Source: GSA-30 sp036384435 (GTDB taxonomy: Bacteria; Pseudomonadota; Gammaproteobacteria; Xanthomonadales; Rhodanobacteraceae). From it: a DNA stretch of 12,785 nucleotides. Positions 7,074 through 12,785 of this stretch are shown here, piece after piece. The notes beneath the pieces are model-generated. The model worked only from the letters and a program-made list of their open reading frames with translations. It searched no databases and was not told the DNA's origin. The position numbers and the translations under genes were made by a program. Numbering within the stretch: the stretch's first letter is position 1; every line of letters begins with the position of its first letter. The stretch is from the NCBI RefSeq assembly GCF_036384435.1, contig NZ_DASVMI010000171.1:1-12785 (forward strand). The letters are read 5' to 3'.

Positions 7074-7102
7074 TTGACCGGCCCGCGCGCCACATCTACG
7101 CT
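7074..7102 (+). promoter_or_regulatory. Possible promoter of the fluoride operon
   Basis: TTGACC (7074-7079, 5 of 6 to TTGACA), a 17-base spacer, then TACGCT (7097-7102, 3 of 6). This would start transcription near 7109, just before the aptamer. An alternative is TTTACT (7043-7048) with TATGAC (7068-7073), giving a start near 7080; only that longer transcript would include the competing hairpin at 7102-7123. The sequence alone does not decide. Confidence 0.35.
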
Positions 7103-7123
7103 GCCATCTCTACGGAGATGGCA
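7102..7123 (+). promoter_or_regulatory. Hairpin competing with the riboswitch aptamer
   Basis: TGCCATCTC (7102-7110) pairs perfectly with GAGATGGCA (7115-7123) around a TACG loop closed by C-G, the extra-stable UNCG tetraloop type. The 3' arm contains most of the aptamer's 5' P1 strand and the pseudoknot strand GGCA, so this 9-bp hairpin and the fluoride aptamer cannot form together. It could act as an anti-aptamer if the transcript starts upstream of 7102. Confidence 0.4.
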
Positions 7124-7163
7124 TGCCTCCGCGAACCGCCCCATCGGGGCTGATGATGCCTAC
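7114..7163 (+). promoter_or_regulatory. Fluoride riboswitch aptamer (crcB motif)
   Basis: The sequence matches the fluoride riboswitch architecture. P1 is GGAG (7114-7117) with CTCC (7127-7130). The loop strand GGCAT (7120-7124) forms the pseudoknot with ATGCC (7156-7160). The conserved AACCGCC (7134-7140) follows. The second stem is GCCCC (7138-7142) with GGGGC (7146-7150) over a 3-base loop, and the conserved tail is CTGATGATGCCTAC (7150-7163). The gene 76 bases downstream encodes a CLC-F fluoride antiporter, the textbook partner of this riboswitch. Fluoride binding with Mg2+ normally switches expression on. Confidence 0.92.
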
Positions 7164-7196
7164 ATGTCCTGGCTTGCCGGGCGTGTGGGCGTATGC

Positions 7197-7222
7197 GACA
7201 CGCTGGTCGGTCAGGTGTTTTC
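7197..7222 (+). terminator. Weak candidate expression-platform terminator
   Basis: ACAC (7198-7201) plus CTG (7203-7205) can pair with CAG (7212-7214) plus GTGT (7215-7218), with one bulged G and a 6-base loop, followed by a short T-run (7218-7221). It lies between the aptamer and the start codon, where a fluoride-controlled terminator would be. The stem is short and does not overlap the aptamer, so coupling to fluoride binding is not shown. Control of ribosome access is an alternative. Confidence 0.22.
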
Positions 7223-7239
7223 TACTGCCTGGATGACAC

Positions 7240-8556
7240 ATGCGCGCGTTTCGCTCCCTGGAACAATGGGAATTGCTGCCCTACATGGGCAAATGGTTGA
7301 TTGTGGCTACTTCGGCCGCCGTGCTGGCCGGCACGGCGTCGGCGTGGTTCCTGCTCGCCCTGGAATGGGCGACGGCCACCCGGTTGGCCACCCCCTGGTT
7401 GATGGCACTGCTGCCGGTCGCCGGCTTCGTGGTCGGCTGGTTCTATTTTCGACTCGGCAAACCGGTCGAGGCGGGCAACAACCTGATCATCGACGAGATC
7501 CATGATCCGAAGAAGGTGATCCCCCTTCGCATGGTGCCGCTTGTCTTTGCCGGTACCGTGATCTCGCATTTGTTCGGGGCGTCGGTGGGGCGCGAAGGCA
7601 CGGCGGTACAGATGGGCGGTGCCCTGGCCGACCAGATGACCGTGCTGTTCCGGTTGCGCTCGGAGGATCGACGCATCGTGCTGATGGTTGGCATGAGCGC
7701 CGGCTTCGCGGCGGTGTTCGGTACCCCTTTGGCCGGTGCGGTGTTCGGGTTGGAAGTCCTGGCCATAGGTCGCCTTCGTTATGACGCGCTCTTTCCGTGT
7801 GTGATCGCCGCGATCATTGCCAACCAAGTATGTCTTGCGTGGGGCGTGCACCATACGGTCTACGTGGTTCGCGAGTTGGTGCCGATGACGGTGACGAGCG
7901 TGCTTGCCACGGTGGCTGCCGGCATCATCTTCGGCGTGGTGGGGCTGTTGTTTGCCAAGGCGGCCCATGCGCTTGGCGCCTGGGTAAAAGCGTTGATCGG
8001 TTATCCGCCCTTGCGCCCCTTTGCCGGCGGCGTGGCGATTGCGGCATCGGTGTATATCCTGCACACGCAGGCTTACGTTGGCTTGGGTATTCCGACGATC
8101 GTGGCAGCTTTCGATCATCCCTTGCCGTGGTGGGATTGCTGGGGCAAGTTCGGTTACACGGTGCTTTCGCTCGGTACGGGATTCAAAGGCGGCGAGGTTA
8201 CGCCGCTGTTCTTCATTGGCGCCACGTTAGGCAACAGCCTGGCTCCATGGCTGCACTTGCCTGTCTCGATGCTTGCCGGCCTGGGCTTTGTGGCCGTATT
8301 CGCCGGGGCGGCCAACACGCCACTGGCGACCACGGTGATGGCGATCGAACTGTTCGGGCCACAGATCGGGCCATTCGCTGCGGTAGCATGTGTGGCAAGT
8401 TATCTCTTTTCCGGTCATGCGGGTATCTATCACGCGCAGCGCCTGGGCCACGCCAAGCACGTACGGAACTTGCCGGAAGACATGCGCCTGAGCGAGTTGC
8501 CCACGTATCGTCGTGAACAGCGCCAGGCCAATACCCGCAAGGACGCGCGTTCATGA
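7240..8556 (+). CDS. CLC-F type fluoride/proton antiporter
   Basis: Inner-membrane CLC-superfamily transporter of 438 residues predicted to export fluoride in exchange for protons. CLC marks are GREGTAVQMGG (117-127, gating Glu119), GMSAGFAAVFGTPLAGAVFGLE (151-172) and FAGAANTPLATTVMAIELFG. Features of the fluoride clade are GNNLIIDEIHDP (79-90) in place of the GSGIP chloride motif, GREGT rather than GREGP, and GFKGGEVTPLFF (314-325) with Glu319, plus Tyr397 in HAGIYHAQ; Glu and Tyr residues here are known to be conserved in CLC-F proteins. About a dozen hydrophobic stretches are spread over residues 15-395, followed by a hydrophilic tail. The ATG at 7240 has only a weak GGA ribosome site (7231-7233). 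The fluoride riboswitch lies directly upstream, and two DUF190 genes follow. The substrate is supported independently by the protein motifs and the RNA. Confidence 0.93.
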   Translation: MRAFRSLEQWELLPYMGKWLIVATSAAVLAGTASAWFLLALEWATATRLATPWLMALLPVAGFVVGWFYFRLGKPVEAGNNLIIDEIHDPKKVIPLRMVPLVFAGTVISHLFGASVGREGTAVQMGGALADQMTVLFRLRSEDRRIVLMVGMSAGFAAVFGTPLAGAVFGLEVLAIGRLRYDALFPCVIAAIIANQVCLAWGVHHTVYVVRELVPMTVTSVLATVAAGIIFGVVGLLFAKAAHALGAWVKALIGYPPLRPFAGGVAIAASVYILHTQAYVGLGIPTIVAAFDHPLPWWDCWGKFGYTVLSLGTGFKGGEVTPLFFIGATLGNSLAPWLHLPVSMLAGLGFVAVFAGAANTPLATTVMAIELFGPQIGPFAAVACVASYLFSGHAGIYHAQRLGHAKHVRNLPEDMRLSELPTYRREQRQANTRKDARS

Positions 8557-8575
8557 GTACACCGGACATGGCACA

Positions 8576-8917
8576 ATGGGTTGCGTACGCCTGTATTTTC
8601 CCGAGTGGACCCGGGCGAATCGATCCCGGCTATGGCATCACCTCAGTGCGCCGGCGCTGGCGCATCATCTGTTGCGCGTGGCAAGGCGCGATGGCATCGA
8701 GCAGGCGATCCTGCATCGTGTCATGGCAGGCTACCTGAAGGGTCAACGCGTGCGGCATTACCATCCGGAGACGGCGGGCATGGATCATCCACAGTGCCTG
8801 GAACTGATCGATCGCCGCGAGCGGCTGGAATCCTTTCTTTCCAGCCATGCCGAAGAACTGCGCAAGGTACGTTTAGTCATCCTGTCGGTAGCATTGCCGA
8901 GCCAGGTACAGGCGTGA
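8576..8917 (+). CDS. Divergent DUF190-like (PII-fold) protein
   Basis: A 113-residue soluble protein beginning MGCVRLYFPEWTR. Its layout parallels the DUF190 protein encoded next: a first strand (VRLYF), a helix with basic/hydrophobic pattern (LAHHLLRVARRDGI), a strand leading to AGY (AILHRVMAGYLKG), a short loop, CLELIDRRERLESFL, and a last strand (VRLVILSVAL). I therefore read it as a diverged paralogue, probably of the DUF190 family, with a PII/ferredoxin-like fold. The ATG at 8576 was chosen because the first strand then begins a few residues in; it lies 19 bases after the antiporter stop and has a weak ribosome site, so coupled translation is likely. An in-frame GTG at 8513 inside the antiporter gene is the alternative. 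The His-rich HYHPETAGMDH segment is distinctive. Function unknown; probably accessory to fluoride efflux. Confidence 0.8.
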   Translation: MGCVRLYFPEWTRANRSRLWHHLSAPALAHHLLRVARRDGIEQAILHRVMAGYLKGQRVRHYHPETAGMDHPQCLELIDRRERLESFLSSHAEELRKVRLVILSVALPSQVQA

Positions 8918-8931
8918 TTGGAGGGGATCCG

Positions 8932-9246
8932 ATGAAAGGTTACCGCATCATGTTTTTTACCCAGGAGGGCCGCAAGGTCCATGGCCGCTCGATTGCCGAG
9001 TGGATCCTTGAAAAAGCGCGCGAAGTGGGAGCCGCCGGTGGCACCATGATGGCCGGTGGTGAAGGATTTGGTCACCAGGGGACATTTCATTCGGCTGGAT
9101 TTCTTGAAATGACCGATCGACCTGTGACGTTGTCCGTGGTTACGGATGAAGCCAGCTGCCAGGCCTTGATGGCGGCCGTGAATGAAGCGGCCATCGATGT
9201 CTTCTACTGCCGGCATGAAGTGGAATTCGGGCGGCTTGGCCGGTAA
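8932..9246 (+). CDS. DUF190 domain protein (PII-like)
   Basis: A 104-residue protein of the DUF190 family. It shows MKGYRIMFFTQEGRKVHGRS, a helix (IAEWILEKAREVGAAGGT), the family-typical AGGEGFGHQGTFHSAGF and FLEMTDRPVTLSVV, and a final strand (VFYCRHEVEF). DUF190 proteins have a PII-like fold, and genes of this family often sit beside fluoride-transporter genes of the crcB type (recalled, not checked). The ATG at 8932 has an excellent ribosome site, GGAGG at 8920-8924, only 14 bases after the preceding stop. It is the last gene of the fluoride operon and faces the esterase gene convergently. It might sense a ligand or modulate the antiporter; no biochemical role is established by the sequence. 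Confidence 0.92.
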   Translation: MKGYRIMFFTQEGRKVHGRSIAEWILEKAREVGAAGGTMMAGGEGFGHQGTFHSAGFLEMTDRPVTLSVVTDEASCQALMAAVNEAAIDVFYCRHEVEFGRLGR

Positions 9247-9270
9247 CGCGTGGTACCGGCTTGAACGTAT

Positions 9271-9321
9271 CGCCCGATGCACTGGCACCCCGGTGTTGTC
9301 GAGGTACCCATGCATCGGGCG
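9271..9321. terminator. Inverted repeat between convergent genes, probable bidirectional terminator
   Basis: CGCCCGATGCA (9271-9281) and TGCATCGGGCG (9311-9321) are perfect 11-base arms around 29 bases that can fold further (CACC with GGTG). It fills the 96-base gap between the last DUF190 stop and the esterase stop, where both transcripts must end. There is no T-run on either strand, so efficiency as an intrinsic terminator is uncertain. Confidence 0.45.
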
Positions 9322-9342
9322 CGATGGCCGGAATCTTTCCCG

Positions 9343-10991
9343 TCATGGCGCTCCGGCAAGCACGGACTGATAAACCCCATCCCAGAATTCGCACTGATGC
9401 TGATGCGTGAAATCGCTGGCTGGCTGCGGGTAAAGGCCGCGTGGTGTGAGTTGCTCCACGAATGAAACGCCGCGGTCATTCATGCGCAGCCATGGGCTGA
9501 CCAGGGTGAAGGGTGATCCGGTGTGTGCGAATGCCGTCCAGGCGCGCATCATGGCGTATGACATGAAAGCCTCGCCAGCGGTAAATCGCGCGGGTTGCGT
9601 CGCGGCATAACGCAGATTGTTCGGAAACAGGAAAGGCACATCGCTGGTGTGCGCGGCGCCCAGGTCCATATAGCTGTCCGCATCGCCCAACAGATGGGCC
9701 GCGCCCTCATCGGAAGCCTCGTACTCGAATACCGGTACCTGTTGCCGCGTCAGCAGGCCCGCGGTGAAATGCCCCAGGCATGCATAGGTGGCATCCGTGA
9801 AAACCTGTGAATAAGCCAGGTCCGTATCCGGATAGGCCGAAAGCGGATATTGCGCGATCACCTGATCGACGGAGATTGGGAAGCCTGTGAAAAGTGATTG
9901 CAGGGCACCCGCATAGTCGTCCGGTTGAAGCGGTCCGTTCTCCAGATCGAAATCCTCGGCTGTAAACAGGCGCGCTTCATCGTGCGTATTGCCGAGCATG
10001 ATGGGTACCTTGTTGAACTGGCCGGCGATGATGGCGGCGAGCGGCTGCACGGGCAGGGCATGACCACCCGCGGTGGGTTCCCAGGCCAATTGTCCTTCGG
10101 TGCTGTCATCGCGTCCCTGTATGGCGAGTATGCTTTGCACTGGCAATTGAAGCATGCAGGCAACGACGGCCGCTGGATCATCACTGGTGCATCCCAGTGC
10201 GGTAGCGATGGCATCGCCGATCTGGCTCTTCTGGTCGAGGGTTGGAATATAGGGAATGTAGATACCGCTCTGGATGATCGCCTTCTCAAACAAGCCGTTC
10301 GATGCCGGTGAACTCACGTGCAGCAGGGAACTCTGTCCGCCCGCGGACTGCCCAAAGATCGTGACATTGGCCGGGTCGCCACCGAACGCGCGGATGTTGT
10401 CATGCACCCAATGCAGTGCGGCGATCTGGTCAAGCAGGCCGTAGTTACCCGAGATGCCATCACTGCTTTCAGAGGTGAGGCCGGGCAGGGTGAGCGAACC
10501 GAGTGCGCCGACGCGATAGTTCACCACGACCACGATGACGTCACCGACATTGACCAGGCCGGCACCGTCGTAATGATCGGCAGAGCCTTCGAGAAACGAG
10601 CCGCCGTAGAAATAGACCATGACGGGTTTGGTTGCTGACGGATGGCTGTTGCGTGGCGTGTAGACATCCAGGTTGAGGCAATCTTCGTTGCTGCTGGCTG
10701 TGCCTACGAAGCTGGCTTCCTCGGGTGTCTGTGGACAACTGGACCCTTCATCCACATGAGCCTGGATGCCACTCCACGAGGGCGCCGACTGTGGCGCTTT
10801 CCAGCGCAGTTCGCCGACCGGGGCGGCAGCGTAGCGGATACCCAGGTATTTGTTGACGTTTTCATCCGTGAAACCGGAAAGCATGCCTTGCGATGTCGTG
10901 ACCACAGGGGAGCCGTATGGCGTGCGTGGCCTGATCCCGGCGTCAGGCAAGCGCAAAGAGCAGCTCCCAGGATGAAAATCGTCGAACGCAT
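9343..10991 (-). pseudogene. Exported type B carboxylesterase, frameshifted after the signal peptide
   Basis: Alpha/beta-hydrolase of the carboxylesterase/lipase type B family. The catalytic frame (10956 down to 9343) shows SNEDCLNLDVYTP, YFYGGSF (oxyanion hole), FGQSAGGQSS (catalytic Ser), NTHDEARLF (acidic residue) and GAAHTSDVPFLF (His), so the triad is intact and length is normal (about 540). This frame has no proper start, only a TTG at 10956. The real start is the ATG at 10991 in another frame: it has AAGGAG at 10998-11003 and encodes a signal peptide, MRSTIFILGAALCACLTPGS then GHA, with likely cleavage after HA. That frame continues only as nonsense to 10704. Adding one C to the CCCC run (10907-10910 on the plus strand as GGGG) joins the frames to give HTAPPVVTTSQGMLSG, a typical mature N-terminus. 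So one base is missing here, by real mutation or sequencing error. As written, no exported full-length enzyme is made. Confidence 0.87.
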
Positions 10992-11189
10992 GACAGTCTC
11001 CTTGTGGTGGCGATCCGGTGGAGGCCGCTCCCCATGGCGGTCATGGCGGTACGAACACCCATGCTGCTCCTGATGGTGTCCTGAAGATGTGACCCACGTT
11101 CAGGGTGATTCAAGTCATGTGGCCCATGGCCGATAGCTTTGCTGGAGGCGCTTGACGGCGCCGGTGTCAACGCCACTATCGGTGAACCC
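10992..11189. other. Non-coding stretch upstream of the esterase gene
   Basis: It contains the esterase ribosome site (AAGGAG on the minus strand, 10998-11003, 6 bases from the ATG), which fixes the esterase start in the signal-peptide frame. A 9-base direct repeat CATGGCGGT occurs at 11033-11041 and 11042-11050. I find no convincing -10/-35 pair; the best minus-strand candidate is too weak to list. No gene is supported here. Confidence 0.5.
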
Positions 11190-11402
11190 ATGATCGGATC
11201 GCATCCTCGGCCGCAGATCGCGCCTGTGCTCACGTTTGGTCCCTGGTCGGAGCAGACGTCTGACAATCCCTTCGCCTTGCCGGACGATCATTTTCCCGAT
11301 CACGACGAACTGGCACGCCACGCCCTGTGGGCGGTGCGGAACAAGGTGTTGTCCGCATGGCGCCAGCGCTTTCCCGAACTTGTCGCAGGCGCGACGATTT
11401 GA
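11190..11402 (+). CDS. Doubtful small hypothetical protein, 70 residues
   Basis: Not recognised. The reading frame is open from 11109 to a TGA at 11402; the first ATG is at 11190 and a TTG exists at 11139. Neither has a strong ribosome site. The product looks protein-like rather than shadow-like: TFGPWSEQTSDNPFALPDDH is acidic, followed by a helical HDELARHALWAVRNKVLSAW with three Trp in all. The opposite-strand ORF over the same bases is Arg/His-rich and reads as antisense noise. It lies alone between the divergent esterase start and the convergent hydrolase gene. It could also be the remnant of a longer gene. Confidence 0.35.
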   Translation: MIGSHPRPQIAPVLTFGPWSEQTSDNPFALPDDHFPDHDELARHALWAVRNKVLSAWRQRFPELVAGATI

Positions 11403-11485
11403 ATTGTGGCCAGGTAACGAGGCGTGCCCAGGTAACCTATGGCGCTGGAGCGACGTCAGTCGTGATTTGGAGATTTGGAATCCCA

Positions 11486-11533
11486 ATCTGCGATTGAATC
11501 GCAGATCGCATCGCGAATGAATTCGCTCCTGCA
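11486..11533 (-). repeat. REP-like palindromic element after the hydrolase gene
   Basis: Two adjacent hairpins. ATCTGCGATT (11486-11495) and AATCGCAGAT (11497-11506) are perfect arms separated by one base. GCGAA (11513-11517) pairs with TTCGC (11522-11526) over a TGAA loop. On the minus strand the second hairpin reads TGCAGGAGCGAATTCATTCG, which begins with the GGAGCGAATTCATTCGC core I recall from REP repeats of pseudomonads and xanthomonads. It starts 8 bases after the stop of the MBL-fold gene, a usual place for REP elements, and may protect the mRNA 3' end. Only one copy is in the window. Confidence 0.5.
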
Positions 11534-11540
11534 AGCCGCG

Positions 11541-12539
11541 TTATCCATGCATTGCCGACATGGCCACATCCACGCTGTCTCCAGGATCGGCCGCATGAAA
11601 GCGCGACGCGTCGATGCCGCGTCGCTTGAGATGCTCATGCAACAGCCTGACCGGTTCTTCGCGCTCTTCATCGGTGAGCTGGAATACGCCCCAGTGAATG
11701 CCGATAGCCTGCCTGGCCTGTAAATCTTCCGTGATGCGTACGGCTTCTTCCGGGTCGATGTGCTGGTCGCGCATGAACCAGCGCGGTGCATAGGCGCCAA
11801 TGGGGATGAGCGCCACATCCGGAGCGCCTACGCGTTGGCGCATCTGGCGAAAGATCTCGCCACTTCCATAACCGGTGTCACCCGCGAAATAAGCAAGGCC
11901 CGCTGGCGTGCGCAGCATGAAGCCGCCCCATAGCGCCATGCGTTTGTCGCCAGTCCCGCGTGCCGACCAATGGTAGGCCGGCACGATGGTCGCTTCGGCG
12001 CCATCACCGACGGGGAGGGTATCCCACCAGTCGCCCGTGGCGACGCGGGCATCGGGAATCAGGTTGCGTATGATGGTGTCATTGCCCAGCGGCGTGACGA
12101 TCAAGGGCTTGTGCGCTGCATGCAGACGGCGCAGCGTGTCGGCATCGAGATGGTCGTAATGGTTGTGGCTCAGCAGCACGACATCGATCGGCGGCAGCTT
12201 GTCCAGGGCGATGCCCGGCTGCATCACGCGTCGCGGGCCGGCAAAGCTTACGGGACTGCAGCGCTCCGACCAGACAGGATCGGTCAGCACATTGAGCGAG
12301 GCGGACTGGATCAGCAGCGTGGCGTGGCCGACCATGGTCACACGCAGACCATCGACCCGTGTCTCCGGCACGACCTGGCGGACCGGGACGGACGCCGGCC
12401 ATGGCGAGGCTTTTTCCTTCATGCGCCAGCGCAGCACATCTCCCAGGGAGCGGTCCGTGTTGGGATGGCCAGGATTGAAGAAGCGCAATCCATCGAAATG
12501 GTCACTCGGCGAACCGGTGTAGTACTTGTTCTTCGCCAT
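11541..12539 (-). CDS. MBL-fold metallo-hydrolase, NAPE-PLD-like
   Basis: A 332-residue zinc hydrolase of the metallo-beta-lactamase fold, resembling N-acylphosphatidylethanolamine phospholipase D and related bacterial proteins. Metal ligands are visible in order: SHNHYDHLD (HxHxDH, His125, His127, Asp129, His130), His190 in PAYHWSARG, Asp221 in AGDTGYG, and His282 in GIHWG. The spacing is close to that of human NAPE-PLD. VTMVGHATLLIQ and NVLTDPVWSERCSPVSFAGP are also typical of this clade. No signal peptide or membrane segment is present, so it is probably cytosolic or peripheral. Start ATG at 12539 with a modest GGA ribosome site 5 bases away. The stop is followed after 8 bases by a REP-like element. 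The natural substrate is unknown; a phosphodiester or lactone is possible. Confidence 0.92.
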   Translation of the reverse strand: MAKNKYYTGSPSDHFDGLRFFNPGHPNTDRSLGDVLRWRMKEKASPWPASVPVRQVVPETRVDGLRVTMVGHATLLIQSASLNVLTDPVWSERCSPVSFAGPRRVMQPGIALDKLPPIDVVLLSHNHYDHLDADTLRRLHAAHKPLIVTPLGNDTIIRNLIPDARVATGDWWDTLPVGDGAEATIVPAYHWSARGTGDKRMALWGGFMLRTPAGLAYFAGDTGYGSGEIFRQMRQRVGAPDVALIPIGAYAPRWFMRDQHIDPEEAVRITEDLQARQAIGIHWGVFQLTDEEREEPVRLLHEHLKRRGIDASRFHAADPGDSVDVAMSAMHG

Positions 12540-12785
12540 GCTGTTTCCGTCATGATCGGCGATTGCCGCATGCCAAGGATCATTGGGACGGGCATCCGGG
12601 TTTCAATCGTGACTTCCAGGTATCTCGAAAAACCACGCATCGAAGTCTTCATGGCGGCGAATCTTCCGCGGGTATTCAAGGGCCGCAATCCAGCGCCTCT
12701 GGCTTCATTGAGGCCAAGTCACATGCGTCCCGGCACACGCTGGAACGATACATAGGAGATTTTCGAGATTCCCCTTGGCACCATG
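12540..12785. other. Right-end stretch without a supported gene
   Basis: It should hold the promoter of the MBL-fold gene, but I see no strong -10/-35 pair. A plus-strand frame ending in TAG at 12755 is only the tail of a long antisense ORF over the MBL gene. The final bases CACCATG could be the first codon of a plus-strand gene, but the only AGGAG (12752-12756) is too far away, so this is not called. Confidence 0.4.

Noticed and set aside
7222..8118. 298-codon minus-strand open frame
   Set aside because: Antisense shadow of the CLC-F gene, dominated by His, Arg, Gln and Gly.
8581..9246. Upstream extension of the DUF190 frame to 221 residues
   Set aside because: The extra part overlaps the diverged DUF190-like gene in another frame and is low-quality sequence; the ATG at 8932 has a GGAGG ribosome site and a family-typical N-terminus.
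11115..11534. 139-codon minus-strand open frame
   Set aside because: Arg/His/Gly-rich, no motif, overlaps the REP-like element, and lacks a ribosome site.
11970..12755. 261-codon plus-strand open frame
   Set aside because: Mostly antisense to the MBL-fold hydrolase, whose zinc ligands are intact; no motif or ribosome site supports it.

Overview
The window looks like a chromosomal segment of a high-GC gammaproteobacterium. The IlvD protein closely resembles those of the Xanthomonadales (Xanthomonadaceae/Rhodanobacteraceae, for example Dyella- or Rhodanobacter-like bacteria). That placement is from remembered family resemblance, not a search. No rRNA, tRNA, CRISPR array, insertion sequence or phage gene is visible.

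Left half (1-6922), all genes on the minus strand. In transcription order: a DUF2235/Tle1-like serine hydrolase (6922-5720), a possible 84-residue small ORF (5686-5432), a DUF3228 protein whose ATG overlaps the preceding stop (5435-4860), an exported GH18 endo-beta-N-acetylglucosaminidase-like enzyme (4714-3737), a formylglycine-type sulfatase without a signal peptide (3472-1355) followed by a perfect 13-bp hairpin, a previously unlisted 58-residue Cys-rich ORF (1236-1060), and the N-terminal half of ilvD, which has its own sigma70-like promoter and runs off the left edge.

Middle (6923-9246), plus strand. This is a fluoride-resistance operon. A well-formed fluoride (crcB-motif) riboswitch at 7114-7163 precedes a CLC-F type fluoride/proton antiporter (7240-8556), followed closely by two DUF190 (PII-like fold) proteins (8576-8917 and 8932-9246). 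The gating Glu, the GNNL motif and the GREGT motif all point to fluoride rather than chloride. A hairpin just upstream of the aptamer would compete with its folding. The riboswitch should switch the operon on when cytosolic fluoride rises; the antiporter exports fluoride; the DUF190 proteins are possible accessory or sensory partners.

Right part (9247-12785), mostly minus strand. An exported carboxylesterase (10991-9343) meets the fluoride operon convergently across an 11-bp inverted repeat. Its signal peptide and Shine-Dalgarno sequence lie in a different frame from the catalytic domain, so it carries a one-base frameshift. A roughly 550-base stretch follows, with one doubtful small plus-strand ORF and a REP-like palindromic element. 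Next comes an NAPE-PLD-like metallo-beta-lactamase-fold hydrolase (12539-11541). The last 246 bases show no convincing gene.

The best candidates for something new are the CLC-F/double-DUF190 arrangement with its competing leader hairpin, the frameshifted esterase, and the small ORFs (58 and 84 residues).
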